Shown one piece after another: positions 33,587 through 42,190 of a DNA stretch of 64,000 bases. The position numbers were made by a program, and so were the translations under genes. Positions within the stretch are counted from its first letter, which is position 1. Each line of letters starts with the position of its first letter. Source of the DNA: Erythrobacter sp. YT30 (GTDB lineage Bacteria; Pseudomonadota; Alphaproteobacteria; Sphingomonadales; Sphingomonadaceae); the NCBI RefSeq assembly GCF_001542875.1, contig NZ_LMAF01000002.1:1387501-1451500 (forward strand). Direction: 5' to 3'. A model generated the notes under the pieces. That model saw nothing but the letters and a program-made list of their open reading frames with translations, ran no database searches and was not told the DNA's origin.

Positions 33587-35203
33587 CTAGGGGGCAAGAT
33601 CGCTTTCCGTCTTGTCGGAAGGCGCGGCCTGTTTGCGTGTCAGCTGAATTATGCGCTGGCGATCAATCGCGCCGACTGCAAAGGCAATGCCGAAATAGAC
33701 CAAAGCCGCTGCCCCGACGAGGACGGCGAGCGCACCCAGCCTTGCGAACACGCCAGCCGAGTACCAATCTGCCAGAAGGCCGTTCGCATAGTACAAGGCC
33801 GCGCCCATGGCAGCTGCGGCAAGCACCTGGCGCGCTATCCGAAACAGCAGAAGGCCGGGAATGCGATAATGGCCTCGTTGGGCCAGCACGATCAGAAGGA
33901 AGGCTACATTGATCCAAGCGCCGATAACGCTGGCAAAAGCGACGCCGACAACGCCGTAAGTATCGAGCAGAGCGAAGTTGAATGCGATGAAAACGGCGAG
34001 CGAAATAAAGGCAGCGACTACCGGCGTTTTGGTATCAGATCGCGCGTAGAAATTTGGCACCAGCACTTTTACGAGCACATAGGCAGGCAATCCCATCACG
34101 AGTGCTGCAAGCACGTTTCCGGTGGCAGACGCATCAGCGAGATCAAACCGCCCGCCCTGAAAAATCATGGTGACAAAAGCCTCGGCGCAGATCGCCAATG
34201 CGACCGCAGCCGGAATGGTGAGCAACATCGACAGTTCGATCGCGTCTGACTGAATGCGGTCCGCGCCTTCCTTGTTGTCGCCGCCTACAAATTTGCTGAG
34301 CGTCGGAAGGATCGCGGTTGAAAGCGCGATGCCAATGATGCCGAGCGGCAGCTGATTGAGGCGATCAGCGTAGTTCATGTAGCTGACCGATCCATCCTCA
34401 AGCTGATTTAGGAAATAGAGCTGCACCAAAGTGTTGATCTGATACGCGCCGCCGCCAATCGCAGCGGGTAGGGCGATAATGCCGAGCCGCTTTACCTCTG
34501 GCGTGATGCGCGGCCATAAGAGCTTGGGACGAAATCCTTCGACGCGGGTCCAGTAATACAGCCATGCAAACTGCATGACCCCCGCGCCCATCACCGCCCA
34601 GGCAATGCCGTATGCGATTTGTTCGACGCTCGCGCCCGAATTCGCCGCAAACCACTCGCCCGTCAAAAGCGCCGCGATCAGCACGATGTTGAGGATGATG
34701 GGAAAGCTTGCCCCGGGAGCAAAGCGCGATACCGAATTGAGCATCCCCGTGAACAGCGTCACCAGGCTGACAAGGATAATGTAGGGGAACATGATCCGCG
34801 CGAAATCAACCGCGAGATCGAAACCTTCGGGATCAACCGGTTTTTCTGAAAGCAGCCAGATAACACCGGGCATGGCGAGTTCGAATACCGCAACCAGCGC
34901 GATCAGCACTGGCAGAAAGACGCTCAGCACATCGGCGCTGAAGCTGCGTGCTTCTTCGAGGCCTTTTTCAGGTTCATCGTGCCCGTGCAGCCGTTTTGAA
35001 AACATCGGAACGAAGGCTGCCGAAAACGCTCCTTCGGCAAACAAGCGGCGGAACACGTTGGGGATGATGAATGCTTGAAACCACGCGTCGGTCACTGCAT
35101 TCGCGCCGAGCACGCGCGAGAAAATCATCTCGCGCGCCATCCCGGCGATCCGGCTGAGCAAAGTCAGCGATCCAATTGTCCCGACGTTTTTGAGCAGGCT
35201 CAT
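33587..35203 (-). CDS. murJ: Lipid II flippase MurJ
   Basis: This is a 538-residue MviN-family protein with 14 hydrophobic segments. It starts MSLLKNVGTIGSLTLLSRIAG and continues RVLGANAVTDAWFQAFIIPN and FRRLFAEGAFSAAFVPMFS, the family's hallmark. It flips lipid-linked peptidoglycan precursor across the inner membrane. It lies between secB (upstream, 58 bp) and trpS. Confidence 0.95.
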   Translation of the reverse strand: MSLLKNVGTIGSLTLLSRIAGMAREMIFSRVLGANAVTDAWFQAFIIPNVFRRLFAEGAFSAAFVPMFSKRLHGHDEPEKGLEEARSFSADVLSVFLPVLIALVAVFELAMPGVIWLLSEKPVDPEGFDLAVDFARIMFPYIILVSLVTLFTGMLNSVSRFAPGASFPIILNIVLIAALLTGEWFAANSGASVEQIAYGIAWAVMGAGVMQFAWLYYWTRVEGFRPKLLWPRITPEVKRLGIIALPAAIGGGAYQINTLVQLYFLNQLEDGSVSYMNYADRLNQLPLGIIGIALSTAILPTLSKFVGGDNKEGADRIQSDAIELSMLLTIPAAVALAICAEAFVTMIFQGGRFDLADASATGNVLAALVMGLPAYVLVKVLVPNFYARSDTKTPVVAAFISLAVFIAFNFALLDTYGVVGVAFASVIGAWINVAFLLIVLAQRGHYRIPGLLLFRIARQVLAAAAMGAALYYANGLLADWYSAGVFARLGALAVLVGAAALVYFGIAFAVGAIDRQRIIQLTRKQAAPSDKTESDLAP

Positions 35204-35261
35204 ATCATCTTGCCCGCGCTTTCGCTTATCCGATCACTCGGCCTAATCAATTGAGTCCTGA

Positions 35262-35792
35262 TCAATTGGGGGCAGGTGTATCGCCGCCAGCACCTGCTGC
35301 TTCGGCTTCGCGCTTGGCCTGCAATTGCTGGACGTAAAGGCCGTTGAAATCGATGGGGTCCATCATCAGCGGCGGGAAACCGGCATCACGAACAGCATCG
35401 GCAATGACGCGGCGCGCAAATGGGAACAGAATGCGGGGCGCTTCTGCAAACATGAAAGCGTGCGCCTGTTCTTCGGGCAGGTTGCGGATGCCGATGAGGC
35501 CGCAATAGGCGAGTTCGATAATGTACGCCTGGCCCTTTTCTGCAGTCGCGGTGATGTTCACCTTTAGCGTCACTTCGTGGACTTCTTCACCCACCGGATC
35601 AGCACCGATGTTGAATTGCACGTCGATCTGCGGCTGATCGGTCCACTGATAGACATCGGGCGCATTCGGATTTTCGACTGAGAGATCCTTGATATATTGC
35701 GTGATGACAGCGGCGGTTGGCTGGTTGTCAGCGCCATTTGCGCCTGCAGCTTGGTTGTCTAGATCGGTAAGGACGTTGTTGTCGTCGGCCAT
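35262..35792 (-). CDS. secB: Protein-export chaperone SecB
   Basis: This is a 176-residue tetrameric chaperone that holds preproteins unfolded for SecA. Conserved stretches are QYIKDLSVENPNAP, AYIIELAYCGLIGIRN, PRILFPFARRVIADAV and DPIDFNGLY. The Ala/Gly/Asp-rich ends are typical. The start at 35792 (MADDNN) is preferred to 35855. It is divergent from the Tim44-like gene, the same neighbourhood as in Caulobacter. Confidence 0.96.
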   Translation of the reverse strand: MADDNNVLTDLDNQAAGANGADNQPTAAVITQYIKDLSVENPNAPDVYQWTDQPQIDVQFNIGADPVGEEVHEVTLKVNITATAEKGQAYIIELAYCGLIGIRNLPEEQAHAFMFAEAPRILFPFARRVIADAVRDAGFPPLMMDPIDFNGLYVQQLQAKREAEAAGAGGDTPAPN

Positions 35793-36089
35793 CAGGTCAG
35801 CTCTTTCAAGATTTGTAAGGACAAGTTCATTCCGCCCGTTCCATGAGTGCGGCAATTGTTTGGCGCGCGCCTAGCAGGGTGCAATGCGGCTCGCAACTGC
35901 GCCGGGAAACAGCCCCGTTTGCCGCATTTGGCGATCTTGCTTGCACTTTACGTGACCAAATTGGCGCAATGTGCAACCAATCAGGCGTTGCTGAATTGTA
36001 TTTGATGCCTAATTAAGGCAGTGAGAGGTTCTTAAGGCTATCGTGCATAACGTGTGTGTGGTTGCCAGCTTACAAACCGGATAATTGAT

Positions 36090-36746
36090 GTGACTGAAAT
36101 TGTAATCCTCGCTCTTTTTGCCGCTTTTCTGGGCTACCGGCTGTATTCTGTGCTGGGACGCCGCGCTGAGCATGAAGAGGAATCGGTCCCGCATCGCTTT
36201 GATTCGGGTGCGAATCAGCAGGCTCAGTCAGCTCAGCCTGCGACAACAATCGCGCCAGCGCCTGCTCGTTCGATCGAAATGGACGGGTTGATGCCAGCGG
36301 TTGAGCGCGGAATTCGCGATATCGCCAATGCCGATCCCAAATTTGATCTCCCCATTTTCATGGACGGCGCAAAAGCTGCCTATGAAATGGTGCTTGAGGC
36401 TTTCTGGGAAGGTGACCGCGATACGCTGCGCGATCTGTGCGATGATGATGTTTATGAAGGCTTCATCGCTGCAATCGACGCGCGCGAGGCTGCCGGTGAG
36501 ACGCTCGATAATTCACTCATCCGCATTGAGGAAACCCGCATCCATTCAGCATCGCTTGACCGCGGCATGGCGCGCATTTCAGTGCTCTTTGTGGCCGATA
36601 TCGCTGCTGTTACCCGCGACAAGGATGGCAATGTGATCGCCGGTTCGCTCGATGATGCGATCGAAAGCCGCGATGTCTGGACATTTGCCCGCAGCACATC
36701 GTCGCGCGATCCGAACTGGCTGCTCGACGAAACCGACGAAGGTTGA
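36090..36746 (+). CDS. Tim44/TimA-family adaptor protein
   Basis: This is a protein of about 218 residues with one N-terminal membrane helix (TEIVILALFAAFLGYRLYSVLG), a Gln/Ala/Pro linker and a C-terminal Tim44-like domain (FDLPIFMDGAKAAYEMVLEAF, LRDLCDDDVYEGF, RDVWTFARSTSSRDPNWLL). Bacterial TimA homologues are membrane proteins related to mitochondrial Tim44. I use the GTG at 36090, because the frame to 36054 adds a polar Cys-rich leader. It lies next to secB, mltA and smr as in other alphaproteobacteria. Confidence 0.9.
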   Translation: MTEIVILALFAAFLGYRLYSVLGRRAEHEEESVPHRFDSGANQQAQSAQPATTIAPAPARSIEMDGLMPAVERGIRDIANADPKFDLPIFMDGAKAAYEMVLEAFWEGDRDTLRDLCDDDVYEGFIAAIDAREAAGETLDNSLIRIEETRIHSASLDRGMARISVLFVADIAAVTRDKDGNVIAGSLDDAIESRDVWTFARSTSSRDPNWLLDETDEG

Positions 36747-36820
36747 TCTGACGGCATGCTAGGGTGACTTGCGGCGCGAGATGATTGCGCCCGTCACTCC
36801 ATCGGCATAGACAAAGGCGC

Positions 36821-38050
36821 ATGATGATGCGCTCCCCCCTTGCGATTTTCGCCTTATTTCTGCTTGCAGGTTGTGTCCGGCTCATTCCCGAAAGCACTCC
36901 GCCAATTGCCGCGCCTGCTCCCGTGCCTGGCACAGGCGTCCCGGGACCAGAGACTACCAGCGCGATGCTGGCAGGGGTGCGCGCGGGGCCGCGGATTGCA
37001 AGCGAGCGGTTTGGCAGGGCCGAACTCGTCTTCAGCGACGCTGATGCTGAGGCTGCGCTCCGCTCCTTTATCGAAAGCTGCCCGACGCTCACCACACGCG
37101 AAGATCGCACGGGGCTCACCAAGCCATCCGACTGGCAAGAGGCGTGCGACAAGGCCACTGAAAACCCCGGCACGGCCGACACGTTCTTCATGTCGTATTT
37201 TGAAACGGCGGTGATTGGCGATGGCGAAGCCTTTGCGACTGGATACTTCGAACCTGAAATCGCTGGATCGCGCTTCTACCGCGAAGGGTATGTCCCCGTT
37301 TACACGCTCCCCGATGATCTGGTGCGTGGCTGGCCCGAAGGCACTCCGGCGTCCGAGCGCACAGGCCGCGCCCCACTTGGCCGCATTGATGAGAACGGCA
37401 ATCACGTCCCCTACTTTGAGCGGGCAGAGATTGAAGAGGGCGCGCTCGATGGACGTGTCCCCGTGATCGCCTATGCCGCTGACCCGGTCGAATTCTTCTT
37501 CCTGCAAATTCAGGGTTCAGGCCGCATCCGGACGGAATCGGGCGAGATCATCCGCATCGGTTATGACGGCCAGAACGGGCGCGGATACACGGGGATTGGC
37601 GGCGTGATGCGCGATCGCGGGCTGCTGGGTGATGGGCCGGGTCAATATGCAGGGTCGATGCAAGGCATCATGGCCTATATCCGCGAGAACCCGGAAGAAG
37701 GCCGGGAGCTCATGCGGCTCAACAAAAGCTGGATTTTCTTCCGCGAGCTTGAAGGGGATGGGCCATTGGGATCTATCGGTGTACCAGTGCGCAGGGAAAG
37801 CTCTGTCGCTGTCGATCCGCGCTTTGTACCCTATGGCGCGCCCGTTTTCCTCGATCTTGATCGCGATGTGGCCGACGGGCTCTGGATCGCACAGGACACT
37901 GGTGGCGCTATCAAAGGCGCCAACCGCTTCGACACATTCTGGGGTGCAGGCGAAGAAGCGCGCGAGATTGCTGGCGGGATGAGCGGGCGCGGACAGGCAT
38001 ACATATTGCTTCCGCGCGGAACCGTTAATCGGTTGAACGCCGAGCAATGA
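36821..38050 (+). CDS. mltA: Membrane-bound lytic murein transglycosylase A
   Basis: This is a 409-residue lipoprotein (lipobox LLAGC after a short signal peptide). MltA and 3D domains follow: YFETAVIGDGEAFATGYFEP, YDGQNGRGYTGIG, and the catalytic Asp region LWIAQDTGGAIKGANRFDTFWGAG, where the DTGGAIKG block is diagnostic. It cleaves peptidoglycan glycans to 1,6-anhydro ends. Three tandem ATG codons begin at 36821; the longer frame adds an Arg/His-rich leader that would spoil the signal peptide. smr follows by 10 bp. Confidence 0.94.
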   Translation: MMMRSPLAIFALFLLAGCVRLIPESTPPIAAPAPVPGTGVPGPETTSAMLAGVRAGPRIASERFGRAELVFSDADAEAALRSFIESCPTLTTREDRTGLTKPSDWQEACDKATENPGTADTFFMSYFETAVIGDGEAFATGYFEPEIAGSRFYREGYVPVYTLPDDLVRGWPEGTPASERTGRAPLGRIDENGNHVPYFERAEIEEGALDGRVPVIAYAADPVEFFFLQIQGSGRIRTESGEIIRIGYDGQNGRGYTGIGGVMRDRGLLGDGPGQYAGSMQGIMAYIRENPEEGRELMRLNKSWIFFRELEGDGPLGSIGVPVRRESSVAVDPRFVPYGAPVFLDLDRDVADGLWIAQDTGGAIKGANRFDTFWGAGEEAREIAGGMSGRGQAYILLPRGTVNRLNAEQ

Positions 38051-38060
38051 GCACGCCAAA

Positions 38061-38645
38061 ATGAAGCCGCCGCGCGGGTTATCGGATACAGAGGCTGCGG
38101 CATGGTCGCGCCTTGCGCAATCGGTGACGCCGCTCGCCGGAAAACGCGCCCCGATACTAAAGCATGATGGTGAAGGCGAGCAGATGAAAGCGGGCAGCGC
38201 GCCTAACCTCGCCAAGCCACAAGCGCGCCCTGTCATGCCCACTCGCCCTGCGACACCCAGCGTGCCGCCTCCAAAGCCTCGCCCTCGCATCGGGCAGGAT
38301 CAGACGCTTGATGGACATTGGAACCGCAAGCTTAAAGCAGGCCAGATAGCGCCCGATTACACGCTAGACCTGCACGGGCACACTTTGGACAGCGCTTATA
38401 CGAGGATCACCAGCGGCCTTGATCAGGCAAAAGCGATGGGCGCGCGCGTGGTGCTGGTGATTGCGGGGCGCGAGAGGCCCGTTGATCCTGCTGACCGGGC
38501 GACCAAGCGCGGCGCGATCCGGGCAAAACTGCTCGATTGGCTCGCTGCGAGCAACCATGCTGACAGTATCGCTGCGATCCGCCGCGCCCATATCCGGCAC
38601 GGTGGCGAGGGTGCGCTCTACGTGGTGCTGAAGCGTGCGCGTTAG
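38061..38645 (+). CDS. Smr/MutS2-domain nuclease-like protein
   Basis: This is a 194-residue protein. The N-terminus (MKPPRGLSDTEAAAWSRLAQSVTPL) is the leader seen in alphaproteobacterial Smr proteins, followed by a Pro/Ala linker. The Smr domain is YTLDLHGHTLDSAYTRI (the LDxH motif) and HIRHGGEGALYVVLKR (the H-GGxG motif). Smr domains have endonuclease activity on DNA or RNA. It is in an operon with mltA. Confidence 0.9.
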   Translation: MKPPRGLSDTEAAAWSRLAQSVTPLAGKRAPILKHDGEGEQMKAGSAPNLAKPQARPVMPTRPATPSVPPPKPRPRIGQDQTLDGHWNRKLKAGQIAPDYTLDLHGHTLDSAYTRITSGLDQAKAMGARVVLVIAGRERPVDPADRATKRGAIRAKLLDWLAASNHADSIAAIRRAHIRHGGEGALYVVLKRAR

Positions 38646-38672
38646 CCGTTCGAGCTGTCGCAGGATTGCCGC

Positions 38673-39233
38673 TCACACAAACAACCAAGTGTGCATCAGG
38701 CGTCCGGGTAGTGCCATGCTGACAATACCGGGGATCATCAGCGCGCCGAGATAAAGGCTCAGGATTTCTCGCTTGTGGCCTTTCATGTCGCCCCGGCGCG
38801 CGGTTGCGATCAATTTGTAGGACGCAATCAGAGTAAGCGGGACGAAGATGTGAATAGGGCTCACATGAAAATCGAGACCGCCGCCATATTTGATGAAGCA
38901 GGCTGAAAGAGCAGTCGTCACCATCAAGACCACCCACATTTTCCCGAGCAGTTTATGCCATTTGGTTCCTTTTGGTGCGAGCAGCAAATAGCCGCCCAAA
39001 GGGATTGCCGGGATCACCGTTGCGACATGCAGCACGATTGCCAGATCGCGGGTATTGGGATGGCTTGGGGCAAGGCCGGTAAATCCGCGAAATAGCGCGT
39101 AGATGACAGCAAGGCTCATGCTGGTTGCGGCGATGGCGACGATTGCGCGGACACGCGGGCTGATGTCGAAAGCGGGCTTTGCAGGCGCTCTGAAAAGCTG
39201 GACCAGCGGCGAGTTGGATACGAGAGAAGTCAT
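38673..39233 (-). CDS. DUF2306 membrane protein
   Basis: This is a 186-residue protein with five hydrophobic helices and the DUF2306 features: HVATVIPAIPLGGYLLLAPKG, KWHKLLGKMWV, a His-rich HVSPIHIF and RRGDMKGHKREI. The function is unknown. The start at 39233 (MTSLVSN) is used, because the frame to 39305 adds a non-hydrophobic leader. It is divergent from a membrane-bound LytTR regulator across a 160-bp spacer with a long dyad, so the regulator probably controls it. Confidence 0.82.
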   Translation of the reverse strand: MTSLVSNSPLVQLFRAPAKPAFDISPRVRAIVAIAATSMSLAVIYALFRGFTGLAPSHPNTRDLAIVLHVATVIPAIPLGGYLLLAPKGTKWHKLLGKMWVVLMVTTALSACFIKYGGGLDFHVSPIHIFVPLTLIASYKLIATARRGDMKGHKREILSLYLGALMIPGIVSMALPGRLMHTWLFV

Positions 39234-39331
39234 TGGTGCGATGCTCCTGACAGGTGGGTTCGTGTTTGCTGAAACCCACATTGCCGCCGCCCCATTCGCG
39301 GGCAATCTGGTCTACGCCGCCGGGCACCCAT

Positions 39332-39387
39332 CTTCGCGAAGTGGCGCCAAAACCCGCCGATTTACGAGGGTTTGCCACTTTACGAAG
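39332..39387. promoter_or_regulatory. Nested dyad in the DUF2306/LytTR divergent promoter
   Basis: CTTCGCGAAGTGGC (39332-39345) pairs with GCCACTTTACGAAG (39374-39387) at 12 of 14 positions. Inside it AAACCC pairs with GGGTTT. TTTACGA also occurs twice as a direct repeat (39361 and 39379). The site is placed for autoregulation by the LytTR protein. Confidence 0.45.
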
Positions 39388-39392
39388 CGCGA

Positions 39393-40298
39393 ATGGGCAG
39401 GCAATTAGTCGGAATGGGAAACGAGCACGGCAACAAATCAGGCGAATTGACTGCCCATGATTACGGCGGGCCGAAAAAGCTCAGCCGGCGCGCTAGTTTC
39501 TGGCGTAGCACGATCACCGATCTTGGCATTATGACGGTGATCGGCGTGTTTCTGGCAGTGATCGGACCTTTCGGATCAATTGAGTATCCTTTCGCCGTCC
39601 GCCTTATCACCTGGCTGATTTTTTCGTATCTCGGCTACGCGATCTATTCGCCCATGGGCTATTTCGTGGACCGTGCGCACGAAGCGCTTGATCTGCCCAA
39701 ATCGCCGCTCTGGCTTGCAGCGGCGCTTATTGCGACCGTGCCAATGACGATCCTCGTCTACTTTGTGCAATTTGCGCCAAACTGGCCTCCAACGCCTTCT
39801 CCAGAAGAAGCTTTGAAGAGCTATTTCTATGTGTTCGTGATTGGCGGCGGGGTGACACTGCTGTTCAACTTTATCGGCCCGAGAGCGAACGCATCGCGAG
39901 AGACTGTAGCACCGGCGGCTGTCCCTTCCATGCCCGTTGCTGACCCAGAACCTCAACCAGTCGCGCCCCAGCCTGAAACCTCAACCTCCAATCCACTCCT
40001 CGATCAACTGCCTGCAGAATTAGGCAGCGATGTCATCGCGCTTGAGATGGAGGACCATTATGTCCGTGTGCACACCGCACTGGGTTCAGAACTCGTGCTG
40101 ATGCGACTGCGCGACGCGATCGCGCATTTGTCCGAGATTGACGGGCGCCAAGTCCATCGCAGCTGGTGGGTGGCGCGCGGAGCGGTTGAAGATGTGGAGC
40201 GCGATGGCCGCAATGTCCGCCTGAAGCTCGCCTGTGACATCGAAGCCCCGGTAAGCCGAGCGCAAGTGAGCGAATTGAAAGAGGCTGGCTGGATTTGA
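39393..40298 (+). CDS. Membrane-bound LytTR-family transcriptional regulator
   Basis: This is a protein of about 301 residues with four hydrophobic helices (from FWRSTITDLGIMTVIG to YVFVIGGGVTLLFNFIG), a Pro/Gln-rich linker, and a C-terminal LytTR DNA-binding domain. That domain reads DVIALEMEDHYVRVHT, LVLMRLRDAIAHL, QVHRSWWVARGAV and VKLACDIEAPVSR-like ending. It has no receiver domain, so it is probably a one-component sensor. The ATG at 39393 is chosen. A TTG at 39372 lies inside the dyad, and another ATG at 39414 is possible. Confidence 0.87.
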   Translation: MGRQLVGMGNEHGNKSGELTAHDYGGPKKLSRRASFWRSTITDLGIMTVIGVFLAVIGPFGSIEYPFAVRLITWLIFSYLGYAIYSPMGYFVDRAHEALDLPKSPLWLAAALIATVPMTILVYFVQFAPNWPPTPSPEEALKSYFYVFVIGGGVTLLFNFIGPRANASRETVAPAAVPSMPVADPEPQPVAPQPETSTSNPLLDQLPAELGSDVIALEMEDHYVRVHTALGSELVLMRLRDAIAHLSEIDGRQVHRSWWVARGAVEDVERDGRNVRLKLACDIEAPVSRAQVSELKEAGWI

Positions 40299-40301
40299 CC
40301 G

Positions 40302-40892
40302 TTACGGCTGCGGCCAATCAGCAGGCAACGGAATGCGTGCCTCGCGATCGAGAATGACGTCCAAAGCCGTACCCTCTTCGATGACGGCTGACTTGCCCTT
40401 TACAAAGAAGACGAAGCCCAATGTCGCGGTTGTGACCGCGGTTGCCAAAGCCGTCTGATCCTTGCCCGCATCGCCCAAGGGACCGGACACGCGAACCGGG
40501 CCGTCTGGAAGATCAAGGTAAAGCATCCGCACTGCCAGCCTTCCGCCGCGACCCATAAAGCCATTTTCCTGAGCGCGGGTGATTTCACCCACCGCTGGGC
40601 TGCCGGCAGAGACGATCACCGCACCTTCGTGAGTGATGCTATCGCGCAAGGTCAGTTGAATGAGGTCGCCGCGTTTGACCTTCTTGCTCGAAAGAGTCTC
40701 AGCCAATGTGAAACCGATCCGCGTGTTCGCGGGGATGATAAGACGATTGTCGCGGACCTCTCGCGGTGCAGCAGGCACAGCCGTCTGGGTTTGCTCATCA
40801 CCGGCCTGTTGCGCTGTGAGTGGATGAGCAGCGCACATCGCCCAAATAACGGACAAGGCCAGACAAGATCGGGCCTTATGCCTAGTTGGCAA
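40302..40892 (-). CDS. Exported protein, paralogue of the adjacent gene
   Basis: This protein is about 196 residues. The TTG at 40892, overlapping the upstream stop by 11 bp, gives a good signal peptide (basic MPTRHKARS, hydrophobic core, LTA-QQ); the ATG at 40952 would bury it under an extra 20 polar residues. The mature domain (IPANTRIGFTLAETLSSKKV, GSPAVGEITRAQENG, LAVRMLYLDLPDGPVRVSG) is clearly related to the neighbouring 40882-41556 protein. No named family is recognised. It has an all-beta look and a hydrophobic helix in FVFFVKGK. Confidence 0.65.
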   Translation of the reverse strand: MPTRHKARSCLALSVIWAMCAAHPLTAQQAGDEQTQTAVPAAPREVRDNRLIIPANTRIGFTLAETLSSKKVKRGDLIQLTLRDSITHEGAVIVSAGSPAVGEITRAQENGFMGRGGRLAVRMLYLDLPDGPVRVSGPLGDAGKDQTALATAVTTATLGFVFFVKGKSAVIEEGTALDVILDREARIPLPADWPQP

Positions 40893-41556
40893 CGGCTTGC
40901 TCTGCTGAAATTGGCGCAGATGCTGTCTCGATCTGAGCTTGCGCTCCTGCAACTGGCTCTACCGGGTCATCGCCACCAAAGCTCACATCTTCCGCGATGA
41001 AAGCCGTCATCTTTTCGCCCGCCTTCAGCTTTGCGTTGTTTCCCTTGGCAAAAAGGCCAAGCGGTCCTGCGGCCAGAACACCCAGGATCGTCTCACCCTT
41101 GCCAGACTTGCCTTCGGACTGTGTCTCTCCATCAAGCGGAATTTCGAGGCCGTCATATTCGATGTAGAGCAGGCGCGCAGACAGCTTGCCGCTTTTGCCG
41201 ACATTGCCGCTCTTTTCCGCGCTCAGCAACTCGCCCCATGCAAAGGCTCCCACCGGAATAACTTCGCGGCCATCGACCAGTACAGGCTCATTCACGCGAA
41301 GGCGAAAGCGGTGGCCGGGCTGGTGATCCTTCGTTGAAACTTCGGTGAGGACCATAAGGCGCACAGGCGTATCGCGCGGTATGTCGATTATGGGTTTGAC
41401 GGGTGGCGGCGGAACTGACGCGGGTGGATCAGGCGCTTCCGCCAATTCGCCTGCTTGCTCGATTTGCTCCTCAGCGCTCAGATCAGGACTCACATCCTGT
41501 TCCAATTGTCCCGCAGGCTCTCCCTGCATTGCCAGCATCAGCAAGGCTTCGATCAT
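40882..41556 (-). CDS. Hypothetical protein with the same beta-rich domain as its neighbour
   Basis: This is a 224-residue protein with a short hydrophobic start (MIEALLMLAMQG), an acidic/Pro-rich linker, then a domain matching its neighbour block by block: IPRDTPVRLMVLTEVSTKD, EVIPVGAFAWGELLSAE, LSARLLYIEYDGLEIPLDG and LFAKGNNAKLKAGEKMTAFI. Tandem duplication with divergence is likely. No family or function can be named. The two genes overlap, so they form one operon. Confidence 0.68.
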   Translation of the reverse strand: MIEALLMLAMQGEPAGQLEQDVSPDLSAEEQIEQAGELAEAPDPPASVPPPPVKPIIDIPRDTPVRLMVLTEVSTKDHQPGHRFRLRVNEPVLVDGREVIPVGAFAWGELLSAEKSGNVGKSGKLSARLLYIEYDGLEIPLDGETQSEGKSGKGETILGVLAAGPLGLFAKGNNAKLKAGEKMTAFIAEDVSFGGDDPVEPVAGAQAQIETASAPISAEQAVAN

Positions 41557-41639
41557 ATCCCCATCCCCCTATATGGCTCTTGTCTATCGCCTGCGACTTG
41601 CATTACAAGCTTCAAGTCATTGTGACGGAGGGGTAATTA

Positions 41640-42107
41640 ATGAAACGACTGGTTTTGTCCGCGGCCGCTTTGGGCCTCGCGGCTGCTATGCCGCTTGGTG
41701 CGGCGATGGCTGATGATCATGGCGAGCATGCCGTGGTGAACGAGGAAATGGGCGTGCCTGTTTTCCCGTATGACATCACTGATAAACCTTACCGCATTGT
41801 GGGGCCGGTCTCAGCCGGCGTGCGCAAGGCGACGATTTTCAGCAAAGAGCCATCGCAGCAGAAGATCTACAACGAGGTTTGGGAACGCGGCGAAAAGATG
41901 GGCGCCGATGCGGTTGTCAACGTGACCTATGGCGAGAGCAAGGTCAGCCTAGATAGCTGGGGCAAGACGCGCGCTTTGGGCTTTGCGATCAAATTTCTGA
42001 CCGAAGAAGAAATCGCTGCTGGCGTCGAAGCGGAAACGGCGCCTGCGCCGGAAACCTACGACAAGGAAATGTTCAAAGGCGCGAACAAGAAGCCGAAGAA
42101 GAAGTAA
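41640..42107 (+). CDS. Exported protein with a YbjQ/RcsF-like core
   Basis: This is a 155-residue protein. It has a strong GGAGGGG ribosome-binding site, a signal peptide cleaved after AMA, then YRIVGPVSAGVRKATIF and YNEVWERGEKMGADAVVNVTYG. The GADAVVNV stretch is typical of small alpha-beta domains such as YbjQ and RcsF. The C-terminus is Lys-rich (KKPKKK). The function is unknown and the resemblance is only suggestive. Confidence 0.75.
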   Translation: MKRLVLSAAALGLAAAMPLGAAMADDHGEHAVVNEEMGVPVFPYDITDKPYRIVGPVSAGVRKATIFSKEPSQQKIYNEVWERGEKMGADAVVNVTYGESKVSLDSWGKTRALGFAIKFLTEEEIAAGVEAETAPAPETYDKEMFKGANKKPKKK

Positions 42108-42137
42108 GTCTACCTTGTCTTTGGTTTGAAACGAATG

Positions 42138-42169
42138 AAAAGGCCGCTGGATCGTTCCGGCGGCCTTTT
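42138..42169 (+). terminator. Bidirectional terminator
   Basis: AAAAGGCCGC (42138-42147) and GCGGCCTTTT (42160-42169) form a 10-bp stem with A and T tails on either side. It lies between two converging genes and can end both transcripts. Confidence 0.85.
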
Positions 42170-42190
42170 CGTTACGGTGTCTGCCAAGAG

